Shown one piece after another: positions 1 to 7,631 of a DNA stretch of 35,039 bases (position 1 is the first letter of the stretch; the number at the start of each line of letters is the position of its first letter). The notes under the pieces are model-generated. The model was not told the origin of the DNA. It searched no databases and saw only the letters and a list, made by a program, of their open reading frames with translations. The DNA is taken from the NCBI GenBank assembly GCA_910578425.1, contig CAJTQX010000028.1, positions 1 through 35,039 on the forward strand. Reading direction: 5' to 3'. A program made the position numbers and the translations under genes. This DNA is from an uncultured Anaerotignum sp. (GTDB lineage: Bacteria; Bacillota; Clostridia; Lachnospirales; Anaerotignaceae).

Positions 1-132
1 CCATCCCAAAATTTCAAAAAACGGATTCACAAAGTCATTCCTTACTTCTGTTTCATTATAATCCGTTTGGATATACTGAGCAAAATGCTCTGCATAGGCT
101 CTAACCAGTTCTATCAGTCTATTATCCTGCAT
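1..132 (-). CDS. N-terminus of a probable type IIG/type I-like restriction-modification enzyme (cut by window edge)
   Basis: This 44-codon open frame begins at an ATG (130-132) and runs off the left edge. The peptide contains TEVRNDFVNPFFEILGW, which resembles the conserved N-terminal segment of Eco57I-like type IIG and related large restriction enzymes (a T-x-x-R-x-x-F-(I/V)-x-P-F-F-x-x-L-G-W pattern just before the nuclease domain). A GAAAGG ribosome-binding sequence lies about 10 nt upstream. A small HTH gene ends 10 nt before the start, an arrangement typical of a controller protein gene followed by its restriction gene. Only the first residues are visible, so nuclease and methyltransferase motifs cannot be checked. 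Confidence 0.6.
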   Translation of the reverse strand, partial: MQDNRLIELVRAYAEHFAQYIQTDYNETEVRNDFVNPFFEILGW

Positions 133-142
133 AAAATATTTC

Positions 143-358
143 TTACCTTTCTAAATCTTGATGGACTATTTCAACTATATCACTTATATTACAATTCAGT
201 TCTCTACATATTTTTTCAATAACAGTTAAAGTTACTGTTTCTCCATTCGTCATCTTTGCAATAGTGCCATTACTAAGACCAGTACAAGCCTTTAAATCTC
301 CTTTATTCATTCCCTTATCGATTAAGATTTTCCACAGTCCATTATATGAAATTGCCAT
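143..358 (-). CDS. Small XRE/Cro-type HTH regulator, possible restriction controller (C) protein
   Basis: The product is 71 residues and is almost entirely one Cro/CI-like helix-turn-helix: residues 10-50 contain the KGDLKACTGLSNGTIAKM recognition unit and the ICRELNCNISDIVEI C-terminal helix. It resembles the YozG-like small XRE family. It ends 10 nt before the truncated restriction-like gene and is probably co-transcribed with it. Small XRE proteins in this position often act as controller proteins that time restriction gene expression; that role is inferred from position only. A strong sigma-A promoter lies just upstream. Confidence 0.8.
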   Translation of the reverse strand: MAISYNGLWKILIDKGMNKGDLKACTGLSNGTIAKMTNGETVTLTVIEKICRELNCNISDIVEIVHQDLER

Positions 359-403
359 ATCACACCTTATTTCTTAAAATTGATAAATTAAATATTCTTT
401 TTC

Positions 404-432
404 ATTATACGTTATCTGCTTTTTTTAGTCAA
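404..432 (-). promoter_or_regulatory. Sigma-A promoter of the HTH/restriction genes
   Basis: On the - strand TTGACT (427-432) and a perfect TATAAT (404-409) are separated by 17 nt, and the HTH start codon follows about 45 nt downstream. This is one of the best consensus promoters in the window. Confidence 0.75.
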
Positions 433-437
433 GCAAA

Positions 438-478
438 ATATCTAAAAATTCAGAGGATATGTCCATATTTTAAGATAT
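438..478. promoter_or_regulatory. Candidate operator cluster upstream of the HTH promoter
   Basis: Just upstream of the -35 box are an exact inverted repeat ATATG-TC-CATAT (457-468) and a wider inverted pair ATATCT (438-443) / AGATAT (473-478) centred on nearly the same point. Symmetric sites next to the promoter of a small XRE gene could be binding sites for its own product. The region is AT-rich, so chance palindromes are possible. Confidence 0.3.
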
Positions 479-490
479 TCTCAAATTATT

Positions 491-521
491 AAGCGGTAAA
501 GAATTCTTTTCCTTGCCGCTT
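491..521 (-). terminator. Possible terminator after tnpV
   Basis: AAGCGG (491-496) pairs with CCGCTT (516-521), and the intervening AAAGAATTCTTT is itself palindromic. The hairpin starts 11 nt past the tnpV stop codon. The trailing T tract is weak on the - strand and better on the + strand. Confidence 0.4.
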
Positions 522-531
522 TCATTTTTAT

Positions 532-885
532 TTACAGGCAAAAAATAATTTCTTCTCTCACAATCTCCTCTGCCCTCGCCCTAATGCCATTCATTCTCTG
601 CACCCACAACATCTGATCTTGTGCCTTTAACTTCTCCGTCACGCCTTCCTTCTCTGCCATCTGCTCCACAAGCAGATCAAATCGCTCCTCTGCCTGCCCC
701 TGTATCATAAGCAGATGCTTCTTTAATCCGCCCGATAATAACAGCCCCGAATAAATTCCTCGCCTATGGTTCTCCAAGTATGATTTCCGCATAAACCCAA
801 ACTTCCGCAGATCTCCCTTCGGTTCCGGATCGGGTATTAAATTCGGAATCAGGTAATCGCCACATTTCTCATAAATTAAATTCAT
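532..885 (-). CDS. tnpV: TnpV-family transposon-encoded protein
   Basis: The product is 117 residues starting at MNLIYEKCGDYLIPNL and matches the TnpV family (originally from Tn4451-type mobilisable transposons), recognised by the segment YLIPNLIPDPEPKGDLRKFG and the following RKSYLENHRRGIYSGLLLSG. The family's function is unknown; it is a reliable marker of clostridial mobile elements. The frame is open 15 codons further upstream, but the ATG at 883-885 has a good GAGAGGAG sequence 6-7 nt before it and fits the family length, so it is preferred. It follows the relaxase gene by 26 nt and is probably in the same transcript. Confidence 0.88.
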   Translation of the reverse strand: MNLIYEKCGDYLIPNLIPDPEPKGDLRKFGFMRKSYLENHRRGIYSGLLLSGGLKKHLLMIQGQAEERFDLLVEQMAEKEGVTEKLKAQDQMLWVQRMNGIRARAEEIVREEIIFCL

Positions 886-911
886 TGTCTGCTCCTCTCT
901 TTCATAAAAAA

Positions 912-2276
912 CTACATTTCCTGTTGCCACTGTTTACTCTTCCCTGACTGCCCCCTTTCCGGCATCTCCCTCTGCCTGTTATGCGCATCTGCCTCTGATC
1001 TTGCATCTTCCAACCGCTGTTTCATGGTTTTCGGCGCAAGCGACTTTACAAATTCCACAAACGCCTCCCCTAGTCCTCTTGATGCCACAAACCGCTTTAA
1101 TTTTTCCACCTGGTCAGTCAGCGCAGCTATCTTTTTCTCCAGACTGGAAATCTTCTTTTCATACTTTTCCAAAAGATGGTTTCTTGATACTGACCTGTTA
1201 AAAGCATCCAGCAGCTTATTCCAGTCGCTTTTCTTTACTTTGACATATTCCTCGCCGCCGAAAAAATTTGTCATCGGAACAGCCGCACTTTTCATGTTTT
1301 TTGTTTCTGCCGCCGCTTCCTTTGAAATCATTTTTAAGGTTTCCGCCCTTAAATCATGCTTCGCAAGAACCTCTTTTGCCGCTTTCTCCTTTGCCTCCGC
1401 TTCCTCAATCTGCTCTGTAAGTTTCTGCACCTGCAAAACCAGTTCATCATTATGCGCCTCCATTTCCTGCACCTGTCCGCAGAGTTCCGATGCCTGCTGC
1501 GCTAAATCGTCATTCTGCCGCCCTAATGCTTCGTTCTGCACATCCAGCACTGCAGCCTGCCGTTCCAGTTCCTCCACTTCACGCATAGCCGCCTTATATT
1601 CCGGCAGTGACAGGTTATCCCGCTGTATGCCGAGGACTTCTATTTCAATCCCCTGCTCCCTGCACAGTTCTGTCAGATATTCCCTCTCCCGTTCCTGCCA
1701 TGCGACCGTTTCATTCTGCTTCCGACTGACCGCCTTTGCAAACCCCATCTGCTGAAATGCTTTTGTCAGGCTGTTGCGTGTTTTCATACCGTTTTTATAT
1801 CCATGAGCAACGGGAATATAATCTATATGCAGATGCGGTGTTGCCTCGTCCAAATGCATCACACAGTTAAATAAATATAGATTCGGATTACGCTCTTGAA
1901 AGGTCTTTGCATAACGGTCTAAGACCTCTATCGCCGCTTTTGCCTCATCTGTCATCACCCCGTTTTCGTCTGCAACCGGAGTATCTGCCTTTTTTCCTAT
2001 CTGCACAATATTTTCATAAAATGTCTTTTCCTTGTTGCCGGAATTTTCTATCTCTTTCAGATAATCGTCTTTCTGCCTGTCCTTACGCTTCTGCGCCGCA
2101 TTATAGTCCCGAAGCGCCTGCCCGAAGCATTTCTCATAAGCATCTTTTAAGGATTCCTGTATGTAAATCCGGTTCCAAGACGTTCTTTCCGGCACCACAT
2201 TATTACAGATAAATTCCCTGTTATTGTGCATAAGATGCCCTCTCCCTTTGGGAAAAGAAATTGTTTTTGCCGCCAA
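912..2276 (-). CDS. MobV-type relaxase (Mob/Pre plasmid recombination enzyme family)
   Basis: The product is 454 residues. Residues 1-20 (TISFPKGRGHLMHNNREF) match the usual start of clostridial MobV relaxases. Residues 141-150 are HLDEATPHLH, the metal-binding H-x-D-E-x-T-P-H-x-H motif of the family. From about residue 230 to 400 the protein is a long coiled coil rich in E, Q, K and A. It should nick at oriT and lead single-stranded DNA transfer by a helper conjugation system. The start is a TTG at 2276 with a weak GAAAGAGAG upstream; no better in-frame ATG keeps the N-terminal motif. Downstream is tnpV, upstream a hairpin-rich gap that may hold oriT. Confidence 0.92.
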   Translation of the reverse strand: MAAKTISFPKGRGHLMHNNREFICNNVVPERTSWNRIYIQESLKDAYEKCFGQALRDYNAAQKRKDRQKDDYLKEIENSGNKEKTFYENIVQIGKKADTPVADENGVMTDEAKAAIEVLDRYAKTFQERNPNLYLFNCVMHLDEATPHLHIDYIPVAHGYKNGMKTRNSLTKAFQQMGFAKAVSRKQNETVAWQEREREYLTELCREQGIEIEVLGIQRDNLSLPEYKAAMREVEELERQAAVLDVQNEALGRQNDDLAQQASELCGQVQEMEAHNDELVLQVQKLTEQIEEAEAKEKAAKEVLAKHDLRAETLKMISKEAAAETKNMKSAAVPMTNFFGGEEYVKVKKSDWNKLLDAFNRSVSRNHLLEKYEKKISSLEKKIAALTDQVEKLKRFVASRGLGEAFVEFVKSLAPKTMKQRLEDARSEADAHNRQREMPERGQSGKSKQWQQEM

Positions 2277-2330
2277 TGCATCACTCTCTTTCTCACATTT
2301 TTATAGATAAAGACTAACTACGTTTTTGTT

Positions 2331-2471
2331 ACTTTTGTCAAAAGTAACGCCTTATTACTTCCGACGCATACGCATCAGAAGTAAGGCGCTCTCCGAGGGT
2401 AGTATTTGCCACTGGCAAATACCGTCTGCCTAGCGGCATCCGTTGTCTGTCGGAAAAACCATCCGACAGAC
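2331..2471. other. Hairpin cluster upstream of the relaxase gene, candidate oriT
   Basis: Three perfect inverted repeats lie in this gap: GTTACTTTT/AAAAGTAAC (about 2331-2351, 3-nt loop), GTATTTGCC/GGCAAATAC (2402-2422, 3-nt loop) and GTCTGTCGGA/TCCGACAGAC (2445-2471, 7-nt loop). Between the first two is an imperfect pair CGCCTTATTACTTC/GAAGTAAGGCG. MobV origins of transfer normally lie just upstream of the mob gene and consist of such repeats next to the nick site. No sequence here was matched to a known nic site, so the assignment rests on position and structure. Confidence 0.5.
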
Positions 2472-2515
2472 TGCTCATTCCGGCAAAATACACCCGTCAT
2501 TCGCTTTGGACAACA

Positions 2516-2590
2516 GTACCGAATTTAAGCTTTTCGGTACCGTTCCATAGGCTTCCTTTTCGGAAATAAGTACCGAATATAAAAATTCGG
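2516..2590. repeat. Repeated TACCGAAT/ATTCGGTA sites downstream of the parR-like gene
   Basis: GTACCGAA (2516-2523) pairs with TTCGGTAC (2533-2540), and TACCGAAT (2571-2578) pairs with ATTCGG (2585-2590). That gives four copies of one core in alternating orientation within 75 bp, directly after the segregation genes. They could be partition-complex binding sites, part of oriT, or tandem terminator hairpins. Confidence 0.5.
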
Positions 2591-2596
2591 AACCGC

Positions 2597-3052
2597 TTAC
2601 TCGCCCATTGCAAATGCAAACTCTATCATATCCTCAGATAATTCCGGCTCCTGCTTCATCCGTCCCATTCCGTCTGTATCAGCTTTATCAGCAGAATCAT
2701 CTACCTTACCAGAATGAAAATCAGAAACATATTCTCTAAAGGCTCTGCTGATTTGCTCTGCAAAAACTTCCTGTAATTCAGGGAGTATTTCATGGAATTT
2801 TTCTTCTAACACCCTGTCCAGCATCTTCCCCAAAATATCTGTATCCTGCCCTGACAGAATAGCGGAATCATGCATCACACTATCAGTTTCAGACTGTACA
2901 TGCCCGTCAAGAACCGCTACAAACGCATCAGAAAGTATCTTCCCATAAGAGCCATCTTTTCGTGTCACGCCCTGTAGATATTCCCATGTCCTGCGCTGGT
3001 TTTCATCTTCCATACAGAATTTTATATTGCTGCATTTATAGATCTTTCTCAT
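2597..3052 (-). CDS. ParR-like adaptor protein of a ParM-type segregation system
   Basis: The product is 151 residues. The N-terminus (IKFCMEDENQRRTWEYLQG, then SYGKILSDAFVAVLDG) matches the pattern of Firmicutes ParR-type ribbon-helix-helix proteins: a short beta strand, then an R-x-x-W-E-Y-L-Q helix and an S-Y-x-x-x-(I/L) helix. The rest is acidic and low in complexity, with a final EDMIEFAFAM segment that could contact the filament. It follows the actin-like gene by 15 nt in the same operon, as parR follows parM. The assignment comes from these weak sequence features plus gene order. Confidence 0.6.
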   Translation of the reverse strand: MRKIYKCSNIKFCMEDENQRRTWEYLQGVTRKDGSYGKILSDAFVAVLDGHVQSETDSVMHDSAILSGQDTDILGKMLDRVLEEKFHEILPELQEVFAEQISRAFREYVSDFHSGKVDDSADKADTDGMGRMKQEPELSEDMIEFAFAMGE

Positions 3053-3067
3053 TCTATAACCCCATTT

Positions 3068-3994
3068 CTACACCGCCTGCCTGCGCTGTTTCTGCATAGC
3101 AAGGTACTCATATCCTTTGGCATTGGCACAGATGTCTTGAACAAAAGTTACATTCCCTTTTGAGGCAATATCGCTGTAATGCCTGAGCAGACAGCCACCT
3201 CCGCCTATTACATACAGATGCACCAGATTTTCTTTATACCCATAATCAACCAGCCGCTTTAAAATATCTCCCGCATATCGTTCCGCAATCCGGCTGACTA
3301 TTTTCGCCACATCATCCGTCCTGCCCTGCAGACCGTTTATCAGCATCGGCTCGATCATAATCTCCGGTATGCTTTCCCCTGCCGATTTCGACAATTCCTT
3401 TTGTATTTCTTTCATGCAGATAGAAACACCAAATTTGTCCGTCACAAGGCTTTTCTCTAACGGTCTGCCATCCACAATCTGCATTACGTTCATTGTGCCA
3501 TTCCCGATATCCGCTATCATGTTGAAACCTTTCATCACTCCGGCATTACATACCGCCGCAAATCCCTGTGGAAACACTTCCACTCCGCACAAATGCACCC
3601 TGTATTTTTCTTTACGGAATGAGAAAAACAGTTCCTGCTCCTGCATCAGGTATTTCTTAAAATCTGCCGCCTGACTTTTCGCCCAAGCAAGCGGAAGCCC
3701 GACTGCCAACACCACTTTCGCCTCATGCAGACCCCGGAATTTCAATTCCTCCGCCAAGCCTGCAAGCGTAAGTATAAAAAAGTCCTGCGAATCGGTCTTG
3801 TTGCCCTGATAAATCAAATGGTTTTCTCCAATCACATAATACTTATCTTTGTATTTGATATAATTCATACTGACTATCGGTTCTTCCTCAAAACATTCCA
3901 CGCCTGTCCTGAATACCCTGTGCGCTGTTTTTATGTTGCCATAGCCATGATCCAACCCGATAATAATTTTAGTGTTGCTATATTTCTGCATCAT
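3068..3994 (-). CDS. ParM/StbA-like actin-family ATPase (DNA segregation)
   Basis: The product is 308 residues with actin-fold nucleotide motifs in order: phosphate-1 loop GLDHGYGNIK (about residues 14-23), phosphate-2 loop IADIGNGTMNVMQI (mid-protein) and the adenosine loop VIGGGGCLL near the C-terminus. This is the ParM/StbA-like family that polymerises to push plasmid copies apart. Two ATG codons start the frame (3994 and 3991), with GGAGG 6-9 nt upstream. The next gene is ParR-like, and just upstream lies a cluster of GTTTACA repeats. A segregation pair is unusual in a simple integrative element and implies an extrachromosomal replicating stage. Confidence 0.85.
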   Translation of the reverse strand: MMQKYSNTKIIIGLDHGYGNIKTAHRVFRTGVECFEEEPIVSMNYIKYKDKYYVIGENHLIYQGNKTDSQDFFILTLAGLAEELKFRGLHEAKVVLAVGLPLAWAKSQAADFKKYLMQEQELFFSFRKEKYRVHLCGVEVFPQGFAAVCNAGVMKGFNMIADIGNGTMNVMQIVDGRPLEKSLVTDKFGVSICMKEIQKELSKSAGESIPEIMIEPMLINGLQGRTDDVAKIVSRIAERYAGDILKRLVDYGYKENLVHLYVIGGGGCLLRHYSDIASKGNVTFVQDICANAKGYEYLAMQKQRRQAV

Positions 3995-4053
3995 AAATGC
4001 CCTCCATATTGTTGTTAATCTTGTTAATGTGTTTTCGGTTTTTTCTGTCTACA

Positions 4054-4141
4054 CCGTTTACAAATGGCTGAAAGTCCTGTTTTTCCTATATCCTGCTGTA
4101 AACCCACCGTTTACAAAAGTGTAAACAGGCTTTGTAAACGG
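4054..4141. repeat. Five GTTTACA/TGTAAAC iteron-like repeats between parM and the helicase gene
   Basis: GTTTACA occurs at 4056-4062 and 4109-4115, and its complement TGTAAAC at 4097-4103, 4120-4126 and 4133-4139. Three copies share the extended form CCGTTTACAAA or its complement. Copies three and four form an inverted repeat with a 4-nt loop. Such clusters are expected for a ParR centromere (parC, commonly upstream of parM) or for an origin recognised by the element's replication proteins. The sequence alone does not decide between them. Confidence 0.65.
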
Positions 4142-4154
4142 GATAAAAAAGAGT

Positions 4155-5459
4155 TTAAAATAATACTGTTCCCTGCTTAAAAGGCATCTGCGCATTATCC
4201 GGCAATGGTGAAAATCCCTGACTGTCAGTTTTACGCTTCCATCCCCTCTGCAATCCATACTTATCGAACCTGTGGGAGCTGATTTTCTCCCACCCGTCAA
4301 TGCAGGTATTCATAATGCTGTTAATCTCTTTAATCTCCCACTGTTTTGGTTCTTCATACTCATGCCGCAGCGCCTCCCTGTAAATCATCTCGCTGCATAC
4401 ATACTCGCCCCTGCAATCGTCCAGCCACGCCTGAATAATTCCAACCTTTGTATCTTCCGGCATAAACTGTTTCTGCATCTCCTTCAGATGTTCTTCCATC
4501 TTCTTTGACAATTTCAGCTCATGCGCACAGTTTTTATAAATAACCACAGCCTCCGCCCACGCCTGCACAATATATTCCCTCGACTCCTTTTCGTCAGCAA
4601 GGATATGTTTTTCCACACGTTCCGGATGCACCAGAACAGGCGCAAACCTTCTGTTCCCTGTCCTGTCCAGCGGGAGAAAATCGAGGTTGTTTGATGTGCC
4701 GGCAAAGATACACTGTCTTGGTCTGTCCTCCGCATAAGTCTGATATGGAATACGGTATGTTTCTTTCTGCCTGCTCAGAAACGATTTAATATCTTCAATA
4801 CTTTTTGCATTGACAGTAGCAAGCATTTCCGACATCTCAATAATCCAGTGCCCCTGCATCTTGCTGTAAACATTTTCATCATCCATACGCTTCAAATCGT
4901 CTGTAAACCACTCGTCATTGACCGCAAGGAAACGGAAGAATGTAGACTTTCCAGCACCCTGACCACCCACAAGGCAGACCATGATCTCAAACTTACAGCC
5001 CGGCTCATAAATACGGTGGATTGCTGCCAGCATCAAAAGCCGCATGATTTCTCTTGTATATTCATTATCATCTGCGCCGAGAAAGCGTGGAAGCAAACTT
5101 GAAATCCTGCTTTTCCCATCCCATTGCAGTTTTTCGAAAAATTTCCTTATCGGATGATAACTTTTCTCACTGGCTATAATACTGACAGCTTTGTTAATAG
5201 CTTTATCATTGGAAATGCCATAATTCGTTTCTATGTACCGCTGGATCTGGTACATATCCACATCCGTCACACAGCTTCCGTTCCGTTTCCATGACAGCGG
5301 CTTTACAATGTCGGTTTTATTTGTCAGTTCGTTTTTACATATGGCGTTTTTCAGCAACGGATCTCTGTATAAAATAGTCATACAGTTTTCGATGGAGGAT
5401 TTCACATTCCCTTTCTGCGTTCTTGCGAGCGATTCCAGCACATCCTCCACTGTACTCAT
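4155..5459 (-). CDS. VapE/VirE-family (P4-like) replicative helicase-ATPase
   Basis: With the ATG start the protein is 434 residues. It carries the Walker A loop GGQGAGKST (about residues 165-173), a Walker B-like WIIEMSEM, and the family signature AGTSNNLDFLPLDRTGNRRF, all typical of the virulence-associated E (PF05272) helicases of phages and integrative elements. It probably unwinds DNA at the element's origin with the upstream CHC2 primase. The frame is open to a TTG at 5528 inside the primase gene, but the Shine-Dalgarno spacing there is only about 3 nt. The ATG at 5457-5459 lies 7 nt after the primase stop and fits translational coupling. Upstream start use cannot be excluded. Confidence 0.88.
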   Translation of the reverse strand: MSTVEDVLESLARTQKGNVKSSIENCMTILYRDPLLKNAICKNELTNKTDIVKPLSWKRNGSCVTDVDMYQIQRYIETNYGISNDKAINKAVSIIASEKSYHPIRKFFEKLQWDGKSRISSLLPRFLGADDNEYTREIMRLLMLAAIHRIYEPGCKFEIMVCLVGGQGAGKSTFFRFLAVNDEWFTDDLKRMDDENVYSKMQGHWIIEMSEMLATVNAKSIEDIKSFLSRQKETYRIPYQTYAEDRPRQCIFAGTSNNLDFLPLDRTGNRRFAPVLVHPERVEKHILADEKESREYIVQAWAEAVVIYKNCAHELKLSKKMEEHLKEMQKQFMPEDTKVGIIQAWLDDCRGEYVCSEMIYREALRHEYEEPKQWEIKEINSIMNTCIDGWEKISSHRFDKYGLQRGWKRKTDSQGFSPLPDNAQMPFKQGTVLF

Positions 5460-5466
5460 TTCCGCA

Positions 5467-6114
5467 TCAAGCGCTTCCCCTACTGCATCCCATAATTCGT
5501 TTTCTGCCTGTGCAGACTTTTCCTGCAATCTCCTCCACCTTCTTCCTGTCTTTTAAGAAAAAATCCCGCTTTTCTGAAACATCTCCCATGCACAGAATAT
5601 CCAGCCAGTAATTGATGACCGGCTCTGCATGGAGCATCTGCGCATAATTTTCTGAAAAAATAATGTCCGGCGGTTTCCCGATAAGGAAATGATTTACACT
5701 GTCAATCTCAGAAAAACAGCTTTTCAATATGTCAACCGTCTGGTTACACCACTTGTCAAAACGTTCCCGAATATGCGTTATTCTCTCACGCTCTGTCTTT
5801 TCCCTGCGGATACGCTCTTTTTCCTGCGCATTTAACTCTGCACTTCTCTTTTCATCAACAGGCAAAACAAAATCCTCTATCAGCTTTAATGCCGCATCAT
5901 ACTGTGACAATCCAAACATCCGGGAAACATAATCAACCGCATCCCCGCCGACACCACAGGCAAAACAATGATAATTCTTATCAATCTTCATGCTTGGGTG
6001 CTTATCATCATGGAACGGACAGCAGGCAGTTCCATTGCTCCTGACTTTCAGACCATAATACTCTGCCGCCTTTCTTGCGGTCAGATGTTCCTTTACTTCT
6101 GAAAAAATATTCAA
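5467..6114 (-). CDS. CHC2 zinc-finger DNA primase (short form)
   Basis: The 215-residue product has an N-terminal CHC2 zinc finger: CCPFHDDKHPS (residues 31-41) followed by YHCFACGVGGDAV (48-60), giving the C-x2-H...C-x2-C ligands seen in DnaG. There is no room for the TOPRIM catalytic core, so this is a zinc-finger and linker protein of the type often paired with VapE helicases in integrative elements. Residues 80-120 are a charged helix (EKERIRREKTERERI). The start is a TTG at 6112-6114; an AGGAGG lies 13 nt upstream, a long spacing. It probably acts with the following helicase in element replication. Confidence 0.85.
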   Translation of the reverse strand: MNIFSEVKEHLTARKAAEYYGLKVRSNGTACCPFHDDKHPSMKIDKNYHCFACGVGGDAVDYVSRMFGLSQYDAALKLIEDFVLPVDEKRSAELNAQEKERIRREKTERERITHIRERFDKWCNQTVDILKSCFSEIDSVNHFLIGKPPDIIFSENYAQMLHAEPVINYWLDILCMGDVSEKRDFFLKDRKKVEEIAGKVCTGRKRIMGCSRGSA

Positions 6115-6205
6115 TTTTCCCGTTGCTCCTCCTTTTCTTCCGGAAAAGCCTCTGCTATAATAAATCTGCGAATATGTATAAAGAGGCTTGTCCTTTTTAT
6201 GCTAA

Positions 6206-6233
6206 AGATTAGATTGCGCCAGCAGTCTAATCT
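6206..6233 (-). terminator. Hairpin at the end of the MobC-like gene
   Basis: AGATTAGA (6206-6213) and TCTAATCT (6226-6233) form a perfect 8-bp stem with a 12-nt loop. The TAG stop of the MobC-like gene lies within the stem. The following T tract on the - strand is short, so it may attenuate rather than stop transcription. Confidence 0.4.
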
Positions 6234-6562
6234 GTTTCCGAAATGTCCCTGTTACCAGCAGGGGCATTTCCATTCTGTCCGGTGTATATTAACTGCTTTA
6301 CCAGCTCCATCAATAATTTTTCATCTTCTGTATTTCCACTTCTAAGATGTTCCAATATCTGCCCTAACACTTTTGCGACTCTGTTAGACATATAATTTCC
6401 GGCAGTTACCGTCACTTCCTGTCCTAATATGGCTTTTCGGTAATAATCCCCTTTGGGAAGTCCCGACAATACAATCCTCGCCTCCACCTGGACTTTTTCT
6501 TCATCACTCAGCCAGAATGCGATTGTATTACGGCGAAGCCTCGCTTCACGCTTACACGCCAC
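6227..6562 (-). CDS. MobC-like relaxosome accessory protein
   Basis: The 111-residue product contains RRNTIAFWLSDEEKVQVEAR followed by SGLPKGDYYRKAILGQEV, the pattern of the small MobC/relaxosome proteins of Firmicutes mobilisable elements: a ribbon-helix-helix strand, then helices with a G-x-x-K-x-x-Y-(Y/I)-R-x-A-(I/L) segment. It would help open oriT for the relaxase. The frame is open to a TTG at 6601, but the GTG at 6560-6562 is preferred because GAGGGGTGAGG lies just upstream and the overlap with int is then only 11 nt. It is encoded next to int rather than beside the relaxase gene. Confidence 0.75.
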   Translation of the reverse strand: MACKREARLRRNTIAFWLSDEEKVQVEARIVLSGLPKGDYYRKAILGQEVTVTAGNYMSNRVAKVLGQILEHLRSGNTEDEKLLMELVKQLIYTGQNGNAPAGNRDISETD

Positions 6563-7631
6563 TTTCCTCACCCCTCTCCACTTTTCCAAGCCTGTCCGCA
6601 ATTTTTATCTGTGCATCCATTGACTGATGGCAGTATGTTTCAATCGTAGTCGTTACTTTCCCATGCCCTAACCGCTTTGCAATCTCCACCGGGCTGAATC
6701 CCATCTGCACGAGCATACTTGCATGGCTGTGCCGGGTACAATGGACGGTAATCTTTTTTACGCCCGACAGCTTAATTCCACGCTCCATTTCATGCTCAAA
6801 GAAACTCTTTGTCCTTCCTGCAAAAAGGCGTGTGCCTGCCCTTGCCCGATAGAGTGTTGAAATATACTCTCTGATTACCTCCTGCAATTCCCTATGTATG
6901 GTAATCACCCTTATGGAGCTTTCTGTTTTCGGTGCAGTAATTAAATCCTCTCCATCAATCCTCGCAAGGGATTCATCCACGGTAATTGTGCCTTCCTCAA
7001 AGTTTACATCTTTTACCTGAAGGGCAAGCAGTTCTCCCAGACGCATCCCCGTCCAGAATAAAATCTGAAATGCAACCCATGAATCCTGCTTATCCATAAT
7101 TGCATCCGAAAACTTCTGAAATTCCTCCAGCGTCCAGTATGGTCTTTCATCTGCCCTGCTCTTTCCCATGCTCCCCGCTTTCCGGCATGGATTGGAGCGT
7201 AAGTCATAAAAATTGACTGCATAATTCAGGATTGCACTGAGCTGGTTATGTATGGTTTTCAGATAAGTAGGCTTGAAGCCTTTCTCCATCATTTCGCCCT
7301 GCCACTTCCTTATCATGGGGGCAGTGATTTCATTGATCGGCGTACTTCCAAAGTAGGGCAGAACCTTATCGTTCATCACATACTCTTTCTGCTTCATAGT
7401 TGTTTTTCGCAGACGCTTTTCCATATCCGCCTTGTATATCTCCCAAAAATCAGCCAGCGTCATTGTCGGATCAGAAGACTGCTGCAATAAGAAATGCGCA
7501 TACCATTCTTCCGCTTCTTTCTTGGTTTTGAACCCCCTTTTCTGTGACTTCTTTTTTGCTCCTGTCCAATCCGCCCAACGATACTGTATTCTCCAAGTAC
7601 CATTTGGATCTTTCTTTGCATTACAGCTCAT
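6552..7631 (-). CDS. int: Tyrosine recombinase (site-specific integrase)
   Basis: The 359-residue protein has an N-terminal AP2-like arm-binding domain (residues 8-50, NGTWRIQYRWADWTG), a SAM-like core-binding domain (about 57-150) and a catalytic domain from about 165. Catalytic residues are visible: R197 in WTGMRLGE, K235 in APKTES, H297-x-x-R300 in HCTRHSH, H323 in LGHGK and the nucleophile Y333 in TIETYCH. It belongs to the Tn916/phage-type group. The ATG at 7631 has GGAGG 7 nt upstream and overlaps the xis stop in an ATGA. It presumably inserts the element next to guaA. Confidence 0.96.
   Translation of the reverse strand: MSCNAKKDPNGTWRIQYRWADWTGAKKKSQKRGFKTKKEAEEWYAHFLLQQSSDPTMTLADFWEIYKADMEKRLRKTTMKQKEYVMNDKVLPYFGSTPINEITAPMIRKWQGEMMEKGFKPTYLKTIHNQLSAILNYAVNFYDLRSNPCRKAGSMGKSRADERPYWTLEEFQKFSDAIMDKQDSWVAFQILFWTGMRLGELLALQVKDVNFEEGTITVDESLARIDGEDLITAPKTESSIRVITIHRELQEVIREYISTLYRARAGTRLFAGRTKSFFEHEMERGIKLSGVKKITVHCTRHSHASMLVQMGFSPVEIAKRLGHGKVTTTIETYCHQSMDAQIKIADRLGKVERGEESGV

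Noticed and set aside
4058..4300. 80-codon - strand ORF over the GTTTACA repeats
   Set aside because: It overlaps the VapE C-terminus in another frame and the iteron cluster; it has no domain or ribosome-binding site.
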